A DNA stretch of 23,886 nucleotides, taken from contig JAZDLO010000234.1 of the NCBI GenBank assembly GCA_043801935.1, positions 1 through 23,886 of the forward strand, given 5' to 3'. Position numbers and translations under genes: made by a program. Shown piece after piece: positions 1-9,233 of this stretch. The first letter of the stretch is position 1; the number at the start of each line of letters is the position of its first letter. Below the pieces are notes generated by a model. The model made no database searches, was not told the origin of the DNA, and saw only the letters and a list, made by a program, of their open reading frames with translations. Origin of the DNA: JAZDLO01 sp043801935 (GTDB lineage: Bacteria; Actinomycetota; Thermoleophilia; RBG-16-64-13).

Positions 1-3000
1 GTGTACTTGCCGCCCCGGGGGGTGTGGTACGGGTCGGAAGGGGTGGTCAAACCGCGGGTCGCCGGGCGGCGCGCCCGGGCTGTGGCTGCGCTCGATACGG
101 CCGCGATCGCCGAGCGAGGGGTCCCGGTGGTCGTGGTGGAGGCCACCACCCTGATGGAAGGTGTGATCCCGCCGGTCGGTCCGCCTCTGACCATCGTCAC
201 CGGGGCGCAATTCGACTTCGAAAGGCTGACGCTGAGGCTGGTCGAGCTCGGCTATGTCCGGGTGGATCAGGTAGAGGACGCCGGGGATTTCTCGGTACGG
301 GGCGGGATCATCGATGTCTTTCCGGCGACCGAGCGGTATCCGCTGCGGATCGAGTTCTGGGGCGATGAGGTCGAGAGTCTCCGCAGCTTCTCCGTGTTTT
401 CGCAACGCTCGCTGGGCCCCTTGGAGGAAGTGCGGCTCTACGCGGCGGCTGAGGGGTCGGTCGCTAGGCCGGTGAGCGTAGCGTCGCTTCTGCCGGCGGG
501 GACGCAGGTCTTCCTGAGCGACCCTGCCCGGGCGCGGGCCCCGGTCGATGCATTTCGCACCGATCTGGTCGACGTGTTGGGCGAGGGGGCGGGCGATGGC
601 TCGTACGTTGCCTGGACGGAAGTTGACGAGGCTCTTGCAGCCTTTCCCACCGTCACCTTCAGCTCTCTCGGTTTGGCCGCCGGAGAGCGGACGCCGATGC
701 CCATCCGGGCCACCAGCGGGGAACTGCCGGTCACTAACCTGCCGGAAGCCGAGGAGGCGATCCGTCGGCTGGTGGACGACGGATACCGGGTGGTGATCGC
801 CTTCGAGCAGCGGGCGGAAGCAGAGCGGGCCGGCTACGTGTTCCGGCGCATCAGCGGGTCTTTGGCCACCGCCGACACCATCGGCCGAGGGCCTGGGGTG
901 TCGTTCCTGCCCGTGCCCCACCACCGCCATTTTGTGCTGTCCGATATCAAGCTGGCCCTGCTCACCGACGCGCTGATCTTCCCCCGGCGCCACAAGGCCG
1001 CAGGGGAGAGACGGCCTCTGGCGGGGCTGGAGCTGTCGAGTTTCCGCGACTTGCGCAAGGGCGACTTCGTGGTGCACGAGGACCACGGGGTGGGGCGTTT
1101 CGAAGGCATCTCCACAAAGACCGTCGCAGGGGTCACTCGCGACTATCTCGATCTGGCCTACCGGGACATGGACAAGCTCTATGTTCCTCACGACCAGATC
1201 GCAAAGGTGGTGCGCTACGTGGGTGCAGGAGGCGCGTCACCCTCGCTCTCGAAACTGGGGGGCAAGGCTTGGGAGCACCTCAAGAGCCGGGTCCGCAAGG
1301 CTGCGCGCCAGGTGGCCGGCGAGCTCCTGCACCTCTATGCGCTCCGTCAGGCTATCACCGGCCACCGCTTCTCCGAGGACGGGGAATGGCAGGTGCGCTT
1401 CGAGAAAGCCTTCCCCTACGACGAGACGGAAGACCAACTGCGGGCCATCGACGCCGTGAAGGACGACATGGAGTCCGGTCAGCCCATGGACAGGCTCCTG
1501 TGTGGCGACGTGGGCTACGGCAAGACGGAGGTCGCGCTGCGGGCGGCGTTCAAAGCCAGCTTGGACAGCAAGCAGGTCATGGTCCTCGTTCCCACGACCA
1601 TCCTCGCCCAACAGCACTACGGCACCTTTCGGGAGCGGTTCGCGGATTTTCCCGTGAAGGTGGAGATGCTCTCCCGCTTCCGGTCCGCCGCGGAGCAAAA
1701 ACGGATTCTCAAGGATTTCAGCGCGGGCAGCGTGGACGTGTTGATCGGCACCCACCGGCTACTGTCCCAGGACCTCAAGCCCAAGGATCTGGGGCTTGTC
1801 ATAGTGGACGAGGAACAGCGCTTCGGCGTGGCCCAGAAAGAGGCCTTGCGCCGTCTTAAGGTACGGGTGGACGTGCTCACCCTCAGCGCTACTCCCATCC
1901 CGCGTACTCTGCAGATGTCGCTCTCGGGGGTGCGGGACATCACCGTCATCGAGACTCCGCCCCGGGACCGCCACCCGATCCAGACGTATGTGGGCCTGTA
2001 CGACGAGGGCATGGTCACGCGTGCCATCGAGCGGGAGATCGACCGCGGGGGCCAGATCTACTACCTCCACAACCGGGTAGAGACCATCGACAAGGTGGCC
2101 GTGCGGCTGCGCGCGTCGATGCCCCGGGTACGTTTCGCCGTCGCCCATGGACAGATGCCCGAGCAGGAGTTGGAGCGGGTCATGCTCGAGTTCCTGCGCG
2201 GCGACTCCGACGTCCTGGTGACCACCACCATCATCGAGAGCGGGCTAGACATCCCCAACGCCAACACCTTGGTCGTGGAGCGGGCCGACCTGCTCGGATT
2301 GGCGCAGCTCTACCAGATCCGGGGACGCATCGGCCGCTCGGCCCGGGTGGCGCACGCCTTCCTGTTCCACCCGGACGACGCGGTGCTCACCGGCGAGGCT
2401 ATTGCTCGCCTTTCTACCCTCGCCGACTACACCGAACTGGGCTCGGGTTTCAAGATCGCCATGCGCGACCTGGAGATCCGGGGGGCGGGCGAGCTGCTGG
2501 GAGAGGAGCAGTCCGGCCAGATCGCCGCGGTCGGTTTCGAGATGTACCTGTCGATGCTCCAGGAGGCGGCCGCCGAGCTTCAGGGTCGGGACGTAGGTTC
2601 GGAGAAGCTCCCTCGGGTGGAGATCGGCATCGACGCTCACGTGCCGGCAAGCTTCATCGGCTACGAAGCGGCCAGGGTGGACCTGCACCGGCGCATCGCG
2701 TCGGCCGCCGACCTGGACGAGTTGGCCGAGCTGCGGATGGAGTTGGCGGACCGTTTCGGGCAGATCCCGGAGCCGGTGGACAATCTCATCTTTCTGGGGG
2801 AGGTGCGGGCCACCCTTCAGACACTGGGCGCCGACGCTCTGTCGATCCGGCAGAGCCGCCTCCTCATCACCGGGCTGGGCCTGGCTCCAGGCTCCCGGGA
2901 GCGGCTGCGCTCGCGCGATCCGCGCTACGTGTACGCTCCGGTGCAAGGCCAGCTGTCTCTCGGTCTTCGCGGGGACGAGCGTGGTCTGCGCCAGATAGTG

Positions 3001-3054
3001 CGCGAAGTGCTGGATGATATACTCGCGCTTCCCGTGGGGGAAGGTGCGCTCTGA
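1..3054 (+). CDS. mfd: Transcription-repair coupling factor Mfd, 5' end cut by the window
   Basis: Mfd is a DNA translocase that removes RNA polymerase stalled at lesions and recruits UvrA. The 1017 visible residues are open from base 1, and full-length Mfd is about 1150 residues, so the N-terminus lies outside the window and the first GTG should not be taken as the start. Visible in order: the UvrB-like N-terminal part (RGGIIDVFP near residue 101), a CarD-like RNA polymerase interaction domain (LRKGDFVVHEDHGVGRFEGI, near residue 351), Walker A GDVGYGKTE (about 502-510), the DEEQ box (about 603-606), SATPIPRTL (from about 629), IESGLDIPNANT, QIRGRIGRS, and the C-terminal TRCF domain. All helicase motifs look intact. 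It ends in TGA 20 bp before the foldase gene, so it is probably the upstream part of the same operon. Confidence 0.97.
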   Translation: MYLPPRGVWYGSEGVVKPRVAGRRARAVAALDTAAIAERGVPVVVVEATTLMEGVIPPVGPPLTIVTGAQFDFERLTLRLVELGYVRVDQVEDAGDFSVRGGIIDVFPATERYPLRIEFWGDEVESLRSFSVFSQRSLGPLEEVRLYAAAEGSVARPVSVASLLPAGTQVFLSDPARARAPVDAFRTDLVDVLGEGAGDGSYVAWTEVDEALAAFPTVTFSSLGLAAGERTPMPIRATSGELPVTNLPEAEEAIRRLVDDGYRVVIAFEQRAEAERAGYVFRRISGSLATADTIGRGPGVSFLPVPHHRHFVLSDIKLALLTDALIFPRRHKAAGERRPLAGLELSSFRDLRKGDFVVHEDHGVGRFEGISTKTVAGVTRDYLDLAYRDMDKLYVPHDQIAKVVRYVGAGGASPSLSKLGGKAWEHLKSRVRKAARQVAGELLHLYALRQAITGHRFSEDGEWQVRFEKAFPYDETEDQLRAIDAVKDDMESGQPMDRLLCGDVGYGKTEVALRAAFKASLDSKQVMVLVPTTILAQQHYGTFRERFADFPVKVEMLSRFRSAAEQKRILKDFSAGSVDVLIGTHRLLSQDLKPKDLGLVIVDEEQRFGVAQKEALRRLKVRVDVLTLSATPIPRTLQMSLSGVRDITVIETPPRDRHPIQTYVGLYDEGMVTRAIEREIDRGGQIYYLHNRVETIDKVAVRLRASMPRVRFAVAHGQMPEQELERVMLEFLRGDSDVLVTTTIIESGLDIPNANTLVVERADLLGLAQLYQIRGRIGRSARVAHAFLFHPDDAVLTGEAIARLSTLADYTELGSGFKIAMRDLEIRGAGELLGEEQSGQIAAVGFEMYLSMLQEAAAELQGRDVGSEKLPRVEIGIDAHVPASFIGYEAARVDLHRRIASAADLDELAELRMELADRFGQIPEPVDNLIFLGEVRATLQTLGADALSIRQSRLLITGLGLAPGSRERLRSRDPRYVYAPVQGQLSLGLRGDERGLRQIVREVLDDILALPVGEGAL

Positions 3055-3074
3055 GTAACAAAGCGAGGTTCGGT

Positions 3075-4130
3075 GTGATCAGAAGGCTCGCCGTCGGCCT
3101 GCTCCTTCTGCCACTTATCATGGTCCTGGGCTGTGGGGGGAACCTGCCCAAGGGTGCTGTCGCACGGGTGGGACAGGCCCTCGTGTCTCAAGACCAGTTC
3201 AACAAGCTGAAGGCCACCTACGAGGCGGCCGGCCGCGCGCCGGACAAGGACAAGCAGCCCGAGGAGTACCGGAGCTTCGAGCAAGGCGTTGCCGAGTATC
3301 TGGTGGTCATGGAGGTGCTCCGCCAAGAGGGGCCCGGCTACAAGATCACGATCACCGAACAAGAAGTGCAGAGCCAGGTCGACCAGATCAAGCAGATGTT
3401 CCAGGGCGACCAGAAGAAGTTCGACTCGGCGCTCAAGAACCAGAACATGACACTCGAACAACTCACCCAGTCGATCAGGGATAGCTTGATGTTCGACGAG
3501 ATGAGAGCGGCGGTGACCAAGGGATCGGCGGTGAGCGAAGCGGAGGCCGAGGCCTACTACGAGGCTCACAAGGCTGATTTCGTGCAGCAAGAGGCCCGGG
3601 ATACCCGTCACATCCTCATCGCACCCGTTCAGCCGGCGGCGGGTAGCACAGGAACCACCACTCCCACGCAGGCCGATTGGGACGCGGCCAAGGCGGAGGC
3701 CGAGAAGGTCCGCAGCCAGATCCAAAACGGCGCCGACTTTGTCACCGAGGTCGGAAAGTACTCCGACGACGCCGCCTCGAAGGATTCAGGGGGCGACCTC
3801 GGTCCGGTGATCAGGGGGCAGATGGTCCCGGCGTTCGAGGAGGCCGTGTTCAGCCTCAAGAAGGGCGAGCTGTCGCAGCCGGTCAAGACCCAGTACGGCT
3901 ACCACCTGATCGAGGTGAACGATATCACCCCCGAGAAGCAGCTCGCTTACGACGAGGTCAAAGAGAGCATCAAGAGCACGCTTCTCGACGAGAAGCAGTC
4001 CAAGCTTTGGCGGGAGTGGCTGGCGTCGAAGCAGGCTGAACTTGGTGTCGAATACCGGGAGGGGTTCAAGCCTTCCCCGACCACGAGTAGCTCGGTCGAG
4101 CGGTCCACCACCAGCACCACCAGCGAGTAG
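3075..4130 (+). CDS. Parvulin-type peptidyl-prolyl isomerase lipoprotein (SurA/PrsA-like)
   Basis: A predicted exported foldase of 351 aa anchored as a lipoprotein. The N-terminus is MIRR, a hydrophobic stretch and then VLGC with the lipobox cysteine at residue 20. A SurA N-terminal-like helical region follows (about 25-170). The parvulin (PPIC) domain is at about 175-283, with RDTRHILIA at the start, a GGDLG segment, and YGYHLIEV near 274-281. The tail (about 333-351) is rich in Ser and Thr. The start is GTG 3075 with AGCGAGG just upstream; this start puts the signal peptide directly at the N-terminus. It lies 20 bp after mfd and 9 bp before mazG, so it is very likely cotranscribed. The family assists folding of secreted proteins outside the membrane; the client proteins are unknown. 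Confidence 0.9.
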   Translation: MIRRLAVGLLLLPLIMVLGCGGNLPKGAVARVGQALVSQDQFNKLKATYEAAGRAPDKDKQPEEYRSFEQGVAEYLVVMEVLRQEGPGYKITITEQEVQSQVDQIKQMFQGDQKKFDSALKNQNMTLEQLTQSIRDSLMFDEMRAAVTKGSAVSEAEAEAYYEAHKADFVQQEARDTRHILIAPVQPAAGSTGTTTPTQADWDAAKAEAEKVRSQIQNGADFVTEVGKYSDDAASKDSGGDLGPVIRGQMVPAFEEAVFSLKKGELSQPVKTQYGYHLIEVNDITPEKQLAYDEVKESIKSTLLDEKQSKLWREWLASKQAELGVEYREGFKPSPTTSSSVERSTTSTTSE

Positions 4131-4139
4131 CGGCAGACC

Positions 4140-4934
4140 GTGGATCGCGAACAGGTGGTCTCCGAACTGGGGCGTCTTTACGACCTGACGCGCCGTCTCC
4201 GCCGGGAGTGTCCCTGGGATCGCAGGCAGACCCAGGAGGACATCATCTCCTACACCCTGGAGGAGACCTACGAGCTGGTCGATAGCATCCACCACCGGGC
4301 GACGCGGGGCGATGCGGCCGTTCGCGCCGAGCTGGGCGACCTGCTCTTTCAGGTGTATTTCCTGGCTTGCGTGGCGGAAGAGCGGGGCCTTTACGACCTG
4401 GGCGAGGTGGCTTCCGGTATTCACGCCAAACTGGTGCGCCGGCACCCCCACATATTCGGGGACGCCTCTGCCGATACGCCCGAAGAGGTGCGCAAGACCT
4501 GGGACGCCATCAAACGGGAGGCCGAGGGGAGGGAGGGCATCTTTCACGATATCCCCGAAGCTTTTCCCGCTACCCTCTTGGCCCAGAAGCTCCAGCAGCG
4601 GGCGGCTGCGGTGGGTTTCGACTGGGAGCACGCTCCCGAGGTGCTGGCGAAGGTGAAGGAGGAAACGGCCGAGATCGAGCATGAGTTGGCTGCGGGCGGC
4701 GACCCCGATAAGGTGGCCGGAGAGATGGGGGACCTGTTGTTCTCCGTGATCAACCTCTGTCGGAAGCTCAAGGTCGATCCGGAACTGGCTCTGCGCGGCT
4801 CGGCGTTTCGTTTCCGTGAGCGGGTGGATGCGGCCGCGGGGGCGGCGGGAGACGACGGGCTGGCGTTTGAAGAGATGGGATTGGACGAACAAGAAGCCTA
4901 TTACCAAAGGGCAAAGAAGGAGCGAAGACGATGA
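4140..4934 (+). CDS. mazG: Nucleoside triphosphate pyrophosphohydrolase MazG
   Basis: MazG hydrolyses NTPs and dNTPs to monophosphates plus pyrophosphate, a housecleaning role. The 264 aa match the two-domain E. coli-type length. Both metal-binding sites are visible: E41-E42-x-x-E45 with E64-x-x-D67 in the first domain, and E174-E175-x-x-E178 with E195-x-x-D198 in the second. Family landmarks include CPWDRRQT near residue 25, KTWDAIKREAEGR in the linker, and GFDWEHAPEVLAK before domain two. The start is GTG 4140, 9 bp after the foldase stop. The stop overlaps the enolase start as ATGA (4931-4934), which points to translational coupling. Confidence 0.95.
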   Translation: MDREQVVSELGRLYDLTRRLRRECPWDRRQTQEDIISYTLEETYELVDSIHHRATRGDAAVRAELGDLLFQVYFLACVAEERGLYDLGEVASGIHAKLVRRHPHIFGDASADTPEEVRKTWDAIKREAEGREGIFHDIPEAFPATLLAQKLQQRAAAVGFDWEHAPEVLAKVKEETAEIEHELAAGGDPDKVAGEMGDLLFSVINLCRKLKVDPELALRGSAFRFRERVDAAAGAAGDDGLAFEEMGLDEQEAYYQRAKKERRR

Positions 4935-6223
4935 CCGTTATCCTGGGGGTCTTCGGACGGCAGATACTCGATTCTCGGGGTAACCCCACCGTGGAAGTGG
5001 ACGTGGAACTGGCGTGCGGGGCGCGCGGCAGGGCCGCGGTCCCGTCCGGTGCGTCCACCGGCTCGTTCGAAGCGGTCGAATTGCGGGACGGCGGCGGGTC
5101 CTATGGAGGCAAGGGCGTGCTCAAGGCCGTCGAGCATGTCAACGAGTCAATCTGCGATGCGCTCATGGGCCTGGACGCCACCGATCAACGCGAGATAGAC
5201 CTAGTGATGATCGAGGCCGATGGAACGCCCAACAAAAGCCGTTTTGGGGCCAACGCCATCCTGGGGACCTCCCTGGCCGTGGCGAAGGCGGCCGCGGACG
5301 CTGTCGATCTGCCCTTGTATAAGTATCTGGGCGGGGTCAACGCCCATGTGCTGCCGGTCCCCATGATGAACATCCTGAACGGCGGCAAGCACGCCGACAA
5401 TAACGTCGACCTCCAGGAGTTCATGTGCGTGCCGGTGGGGGCCGCCACCTACAGCGATGGTCTGCGCATGTGCGTGGAGGTGTTCCATACCCTCCGAGAG
5501 ATCCTCACCGGCCGAGGCCTTGCCAGTTCGGTGGGCGACGAGGGCGGCTTCGCTCCGGATCTGTCCAGCAACGAGGACGCGATCAAGGTGATCCTGGAAT
5601 CGGTGGAGAAGGCCGGCTACGCGCCGGGGACCGACATCGCTATCGCCCTCGATCCGGCTGCCAGCGAGTTCTTCGACGCATCCCAAGGTGCCTACGTGCT
5701 CGCGGGCGAGGGACGGACGCTGAAATCGGAGGAGATGGCCGCCTACTACGTGGATCTCTGCAAACGCTACCCCATCGTGAGCATCGAGGACGGCATGGCT
5801 GAGGACGATTGGGACGGCTGGGCCGCTCTCACCAGGCTGGTCGGTGATTCAGTGCAACTGGTCGGCGATGATCTCTTCGTCACCAACGTCGATCGCCTGG
5901 CGATGGGGATCGAGCGTGGGGTCGCCAACAGCATCCTCATCAAGCTCAACCAGATCGGCACTCTGACCGAGACTCTCGACGCGATCTCGCTGGCCCACCG
6001 AGCCGGCTACACGGCCGTGGTCAGTCACCGCTCGGGCGAGACGGAGGACAGCACCATCGCCGATCTCGTGGTAGCCACGAACGCCGGGCAGATCAAGACC
6101 GGCGCTCCCTGCCGGGGCGAGCGGACCGCCAAATATAATCAGCTGCTGCGCATCGAGGAGGAGCTGGGCTCCCTCGCCTCGTATCCGGCGGGGGCGGCTT
6201 TCCGGAGAGGAGCCGTCAGGTAG
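4931..6223 (+). CDS. eno: Enolase
   Basis: Cytosolic phosphopyruvate hydratase: 2-phosphoglycerate to phosphoenolpyruvate plus water, in glycolysis. At 430 aa it has normal family length. Clear signatures are ILDSRGNPTVEVDV (12-25), PSGASTGSFEAVEL (from 38), MNILNGGKHADNN, GDEGGFAPDL, the metal-ligand segment SIEDGMAEDDWDGW (from 284), the catalytic lysine segment KLNQIGTLTETL (K338), and SHRSGETED (from 365). No key residue appears to be missing. The ATG overlaps the mazG stop by four bases (ATGA). Confidence 0.98.
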   Translation: MTVILGVFGRQILDSRGNPTVEVDVELACGARGRAAVPSGASTGSFEAVELRDGGGSYGGKGVLKAVEHVNESICDALMGLDATDQREIDLVMIEADGTPNKSRFGANAILGTSLAVAKAAADAVDLPLYKYLGGVNAHVLPVPMMNILNGGKHADNNVDLQEFMCVPVGAATYSDGLRMCVEVFHTLREILTGRGLASSVGDEGGFAPDLSSNEDAIKVILESVEKAGYAPGTDIAIALDPAASEFFDASQGAYVLAGEGRTLKSEEMAAYYVDLCKRYPIVSIEDGMAEDDWDGWAALTRLVGDSVQLVGDDLFVTNVDRLAMGIERGVANSILIKLNQIGTLTETLDAISLAHRAGYTAVVSHRSGETEDSTIADLVVATNAGQIKTGAPCRGERTAKYNQLLRIEEELGSLASYPAGAAFRRGAVR

Positions 6224-6287
6224 GCGGTCCGGATGGTCGCTCAGGGCGGAGGACACTGCAGCCGCAGGGGCGAATAAGACATGAACA

Positions 6288-6926
6288 ATGACGACCATAA
6301 GTGCGCCATCAGCGCCGGTCCGGTCCGGCGACATCGGGTCGACGGGCTTCCGGGGGTCACGTTTCGCCACTCGCCGGCGAGTGCTCCTCCTCGGCTGCGT
6401 CCTGCTGCTCGTGACCGTGGCGCTTGCCGCCAACTACGGTCCGGTGCGCCACTACCAGAATGCGCGAGCCCGCCTGGAAAAGACAACGTTGGAGGTAGCG
6501 GCTCTCGAGAACCAGAGAGCCGCGCTCCGGTCCCAACTGGGCAAGCTCGGTCAGGCCGGCTATCTCGAGGGTCTGGCTCGGCAGGAACTCACCTATGCGC
6601 GCCCCGGTGAGGATCTCTATATCGTCAGCGGATTCTCGGGTGAGGATCCCCCGGTGGCTGCTGCCCCTGGGTATCTGGGCGCCGCCGCCGGCGCGGCGGG
6701 CGGACCGGCCGGCGGGGCGTCTGGTGACGCAGCCTCAGGTCCGTCCGGTCGCTCGGCCGACTACTTGGCCGGGACAGGGATCGGCGCGGCTGTGCCCGGC
6801 GCGGAGTCGGTGGCGGGCTTGGGGATCGGCGCCGCGGGGCCGAACGCCGATGGGGCTGGGACTGATAGAGCCGATGATCCTGGGTTCCTCGAGCGGATGC
6901 TCTCCACGCTCTCCGGGCTCTTCTGA
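6288..6926 (+). CDS. FtsB/DivIC-type septum formation initiator with a long Gly/Ala-rich tail
   Basis: Predicted bitopic cell-division protein, 212 aa. A short basic cytoplasmic N-terminus is followed by one membrane segment (about residues 32-48) and a coiled coil (about 52-90, ARLEKTTLEVAALENQRAAL). Then comes the family landmark ARQELTYARPGEDLYIV, the position of the ARxxLxxVxPGE motif of DivIC/FtsB proteins. The rest, from about residue 122, is low-complexity Gly/Ala/Pro with a final ERMLSTLSGLF helix; typical family members stop near 100-150 aa. Position right after eno is the usual actinobacterial place for this gene. The start is ATG 6288; ATG 6281 is in another frame. Confidence 0.85.
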   Translation: MTTISAPSAPVRSGDIGSTGFRGSRFATRRRVLLLGCVLLLVTVALAANYGPVRHYQNARARLEKTTLEVAALENQRAALRSQLGKLGQAGYLEGLARQELTYARPGEDLYIVSGFSGEDPPVAAAPGYLGAAAGAAGGPAGGASGDAASGPSGRSADYLAGTGIGAAVPGAESVAGLGIGAAGPNADGAGTDRADDPGFLERMLSTLSGLF

Positions 6927-6940
6927 GATTCGGTCCGCAG

Positions 6941-7447
6941 ATGCCTGAGGACGAGACCAGATATGGCGCTCGTCGCCCGCCCCAACCTTCCCGATCGTCC
7001 GGCGATCCCGACCCGCTCCTGACCAGGCGGTTGGAGGAGAGCTCGCCCCGGCCGTCCGACGACGACTTCCTCCACGAGCGGCGGGTCGACAGACACCGCC
7101 GGAGCTCTCCCCGCGGCTCTGCCCGCCGGGAGGAGAGGCATTCGCGTCCGCGCAGAGAGAGCCGGTCGCGGGTGGTGGCCGTCGTGGTGCTGGTCCTGGC
7201 CGCGGTGACGATCGCCGTCACGGGGATCGAGACCAACGCACCGCCATCCGGTGGCGGTGGCTCCGAGAACGCTGTTCCCTTCAGTCTCCTGCCCCTCGAG
7301 CGAGAATCCGCTACCTCGACCACGGCCATAGCCACGAGTACGTCGACCACCGCCCGGACGACCACCAGCACGACGGGGTCGGCAGCGGCTGGTGACTCTA
7401 TGGAGGACCTCGTGTCTGTTCAGGGCATCGGCGACCTTCGTCGGTAA
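6941..7447 (+). CDS. Unknown single-pass membrane protein with basic N-terminus and Thr-rich tail
   Basis: 168 aa, not recognised. Residues 1-78 are very rich in Arg, Ser and Asp and look disordered. One hydrophobic helix (about 79-98) follows, then a Gly/Pro linker, a Ser/Thr repeat region (about 125-150) and a short end, MEDLVSVQGIGDLRR. The basic side precedes the helix, so the Thr-rich part should be outside the cell. It sits 14 bp after the FtsB/DivIC-like gene and 17 bp before the DUF501 fusion, so it is probably cotranscribed. A role in the divisome or cell wall is only a guess from position. Low complexity makes the exact start uncertain. Confidence 0.65.
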   Translation: MPEDETRYGARRPPQPSRSSGDPDPLLTRRLEESSPRPSDDDFLHERRVDRHRRSSPRGSARREERHSRPRRESRSRVVAVVVLVLAAVTIAVTGIETNAPPSGGGGSENAVPFSLLPLERESATSTTAIATSTSTTARTTTSTTGSAAAGDSMEDLVSVQGIGDLRR

Positions 7448-7464
7448 GCGCGGCGAGAGACCCC

Positions 7465-9183
7465 GTGTGCCGGGAACAAAGCGTCGGGCCGCACGACCTG
7501 GCGGTCATTGCCGGGCAACTCGGCCGGCGGCCGCATGATCTTACCGGCGTAGCGGCACGCTGTCCGTTCGGCTACCCTGCGGTCATCGAAACTGCGCCCG
7601 TGCTCACCGGGGGCGCACCTAACCCCACGTTGCTGTATCTCACCTGCCCGACTCTGACCACCGTGGTGAGCCGGGCTGAGGCCGGAGGGGCCGTGCGGGC
7701 GTTCAAGTCGTGGATTCGCGCGGATCTCGACGCGACGTCCGCCCTGGAGCAGATCACTCAGCTGTACCGGGAGCGCCGGACCACTCTGGCGGGCGACCGC
7801 TCTTCAGACGCTCGGCTCGAGGCCGGCATCGGGGGTCCGCAAGGGCTTGAGAAGGCGTCGTGCCTCCATGCATACGCCGCTGCGCTGCTTGCCGTGATGT
7901 CCGGGTGGTTGGTCGGCCCGTCGCCGGAGAGTGGGCGGCTCGCCGGTCCGCCCGAGGCGGAGGAGCCACCTGAGGATCGGGCGCCGGCCGGTTCGGCCCG
8001 ACGGATATGGTCGAGATTCCTTCCGCCAATGGAGAGGTCGTGGTGCACGGACATCCGGTGCGGCCGCTGGGTCGCCGCTGAAAGACGTGCGGCGGTCGAC
8101 GTGGGAACCATTTCCGTGAGGCTACTGGTGGGAGAGATGGCGGAAGGCGAGGTCCGGACGATAGCGCGCCGGGCTGAGGTGACGCGGCTGGGGGAGGGGC
8201 TATCGTGTGGCGGCAGGCTGACTCCGGCGGCTCGGAAGCGCACGACGGCCGCGGTGGGGCGTTACGTGCAAGAGGCTCGTTCCCACGACGCTGACTGGAT
8301 CGTGGTCGCCGGCACCAGCGCCGCCCGCGAGGCGGTCGACGGGCTCGAGTACCTCCGATGGCTTGGCGGCGAGTTCGACGTGCAGGCGGTGGTGCTTGCG
8401 GGCCGAGAGGAAGCGGAGCTCGCGTACACGGGGGCGACCCTCGGTGTCGCAGGGGACATGGTGGTCCTCGATGTGGGAGGCGGCAGCACCGAGTTGATCA
8501 GACGCTCGCAGGAAGGGGAAGTGGACGTTGTCAGTCTTGAGTTGGGAGCGAGCCGGGCCACGGAGCGCTGGGTCAAGTCGGATCCCCCGGCGCCCGGGGA
8601 GATCGAGAGCATATTCCAAGAAGCAAACCGTGCCGTCGGTCGATTGCGAGGCCAGTTCGGCAGCGATGCCCTGGCGGTTCAGGGGAGCGGCGCTGGTTCC
8701 AGCGCAGAGGCCGATCTCGACGATGCCGATTTAGACGATGCTGGTCTTGCGGCCCCTATGCCGGATCCCATTCTGGCTCCTGCCGTCTGTACCGACGCGC
8801 GGGAGCAGGCCGGCTGCCCGACCAAGGCTCCGCGCCTGGTGGGAGTGGCGGGGACGGTGACCACTCTGGCCTGTCTAGACGCAGGTCTCGAGGAATACGA
8901 TGCCGAGTTCCTGCATCTTCGGGTTCTCACGGTGGCCGCTGTTCGGAGGCTGGTGGGCCGGCTAAGCGCCATGAATATGGACGAGCGCGCCGCCCTGCCG
9001 TGTGTGCAGGCAGGGCGCGCCCCAGTCATCGTGGCCGGAGCCGTCATACTGCTGGCGACGATGGAAACGTTGGGCTACGAGGAGCTGACCGTTTCGGAGC
9101 GTGACCTGCTGGACGGGTTGGTGCTCTGCGGTCAAGCCATCATTGACCCCAAGGATGCGGCCGCAGGGCGTGCTAACGTATGA
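7465..9183 (+). CDS. DUF501 - exopolyphosphatase/GppA (Ppx) fusion protein
   Basis: One 572-aa ORF from GTG 7465. Residues 1 to about 160 match DUF501: QLGRRP, RCPFGYPAVIET, LLYLTCPTL and a late CLHAY segment. A Pro/Glu/Ala linker follows. From about residue 210 to the end is an actin-fold Ppx/GppA phosphatase: AAVDVGT, TRLGEGL, AGTSAAREA, DVGGGSTELI (phosphate-binding loop), GVAGTVTTLA (about 459). This family hydrolyses polyphosphate and/or pppGpp. In the actinobacteria I know, DUF501 and ppx are separate neighbours; here no stop separates them. An in-frame ATG at 8029 lacks a clear ribosome site. Oddities: the usual GTNS is GTIS, and an Asp/Ala-rich insertion lies at about 399-452. Fusion is the simplest reading. 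Confidence 0.85.
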   Translation: MCREQSVGPHDLAVIAGQLGRRPHDLTGVAARCPFGYPAVIETAPVLTGGAPNPTLLYLTCPTLTTVVSRAEAGGAVRAFKSWIRADLDATSALEQITQLYRERRTTLAGDRSSDARLEAGIGGPQGLEKASCLHAYAAALLAVMSGWLVGPSPESGRLAGPPEAEEPPEDRAPAGSARRIWSRFLPPMERSWCTDIRCGRWVAAERRAAVDVGTISVRLLVGEMAEGEVRTIARRAEVTRLGEGLSCGGRLTPAARKRTTAAVGRYVQEARSHDADWIVVAGTSAAREAVDGLEYLRWLGGEFDVQAVVLAGREEAELAYTGATLGVAGDMVVLDVGGGSTELIRRSQEGEVDVVSLELGASRATERWVKSDPPAPGEIESIFQEANRAVGRLRGQFGSDALAVQGSGAGSSAEADLDDADLDDAGLAAPMPDPILAPAVCTDAREQAGCPTKAPRLVGVAGTVTTLACLDAGLEEYDAEFLHLRVLTVAAVRRLVGRLSAMNMDERAALPCVQAGRAPVIVAGAVILLATMETLGYEELTVSERDLLDGLVLCGQAIIDPKDAAAGRANV

Positions 9184-9233
9184 GCGATTGGTGGCCGACG
9201 GCTTGAGAGCGCCGAACGCGATCCGCAGTCGTT

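Noticed and set aside
3786..4907. 373-aa minus-strand ORF
   Set aside because: It lies antisense to the foldase end and mazG, both clear genes; composition is that of a shadow frame.
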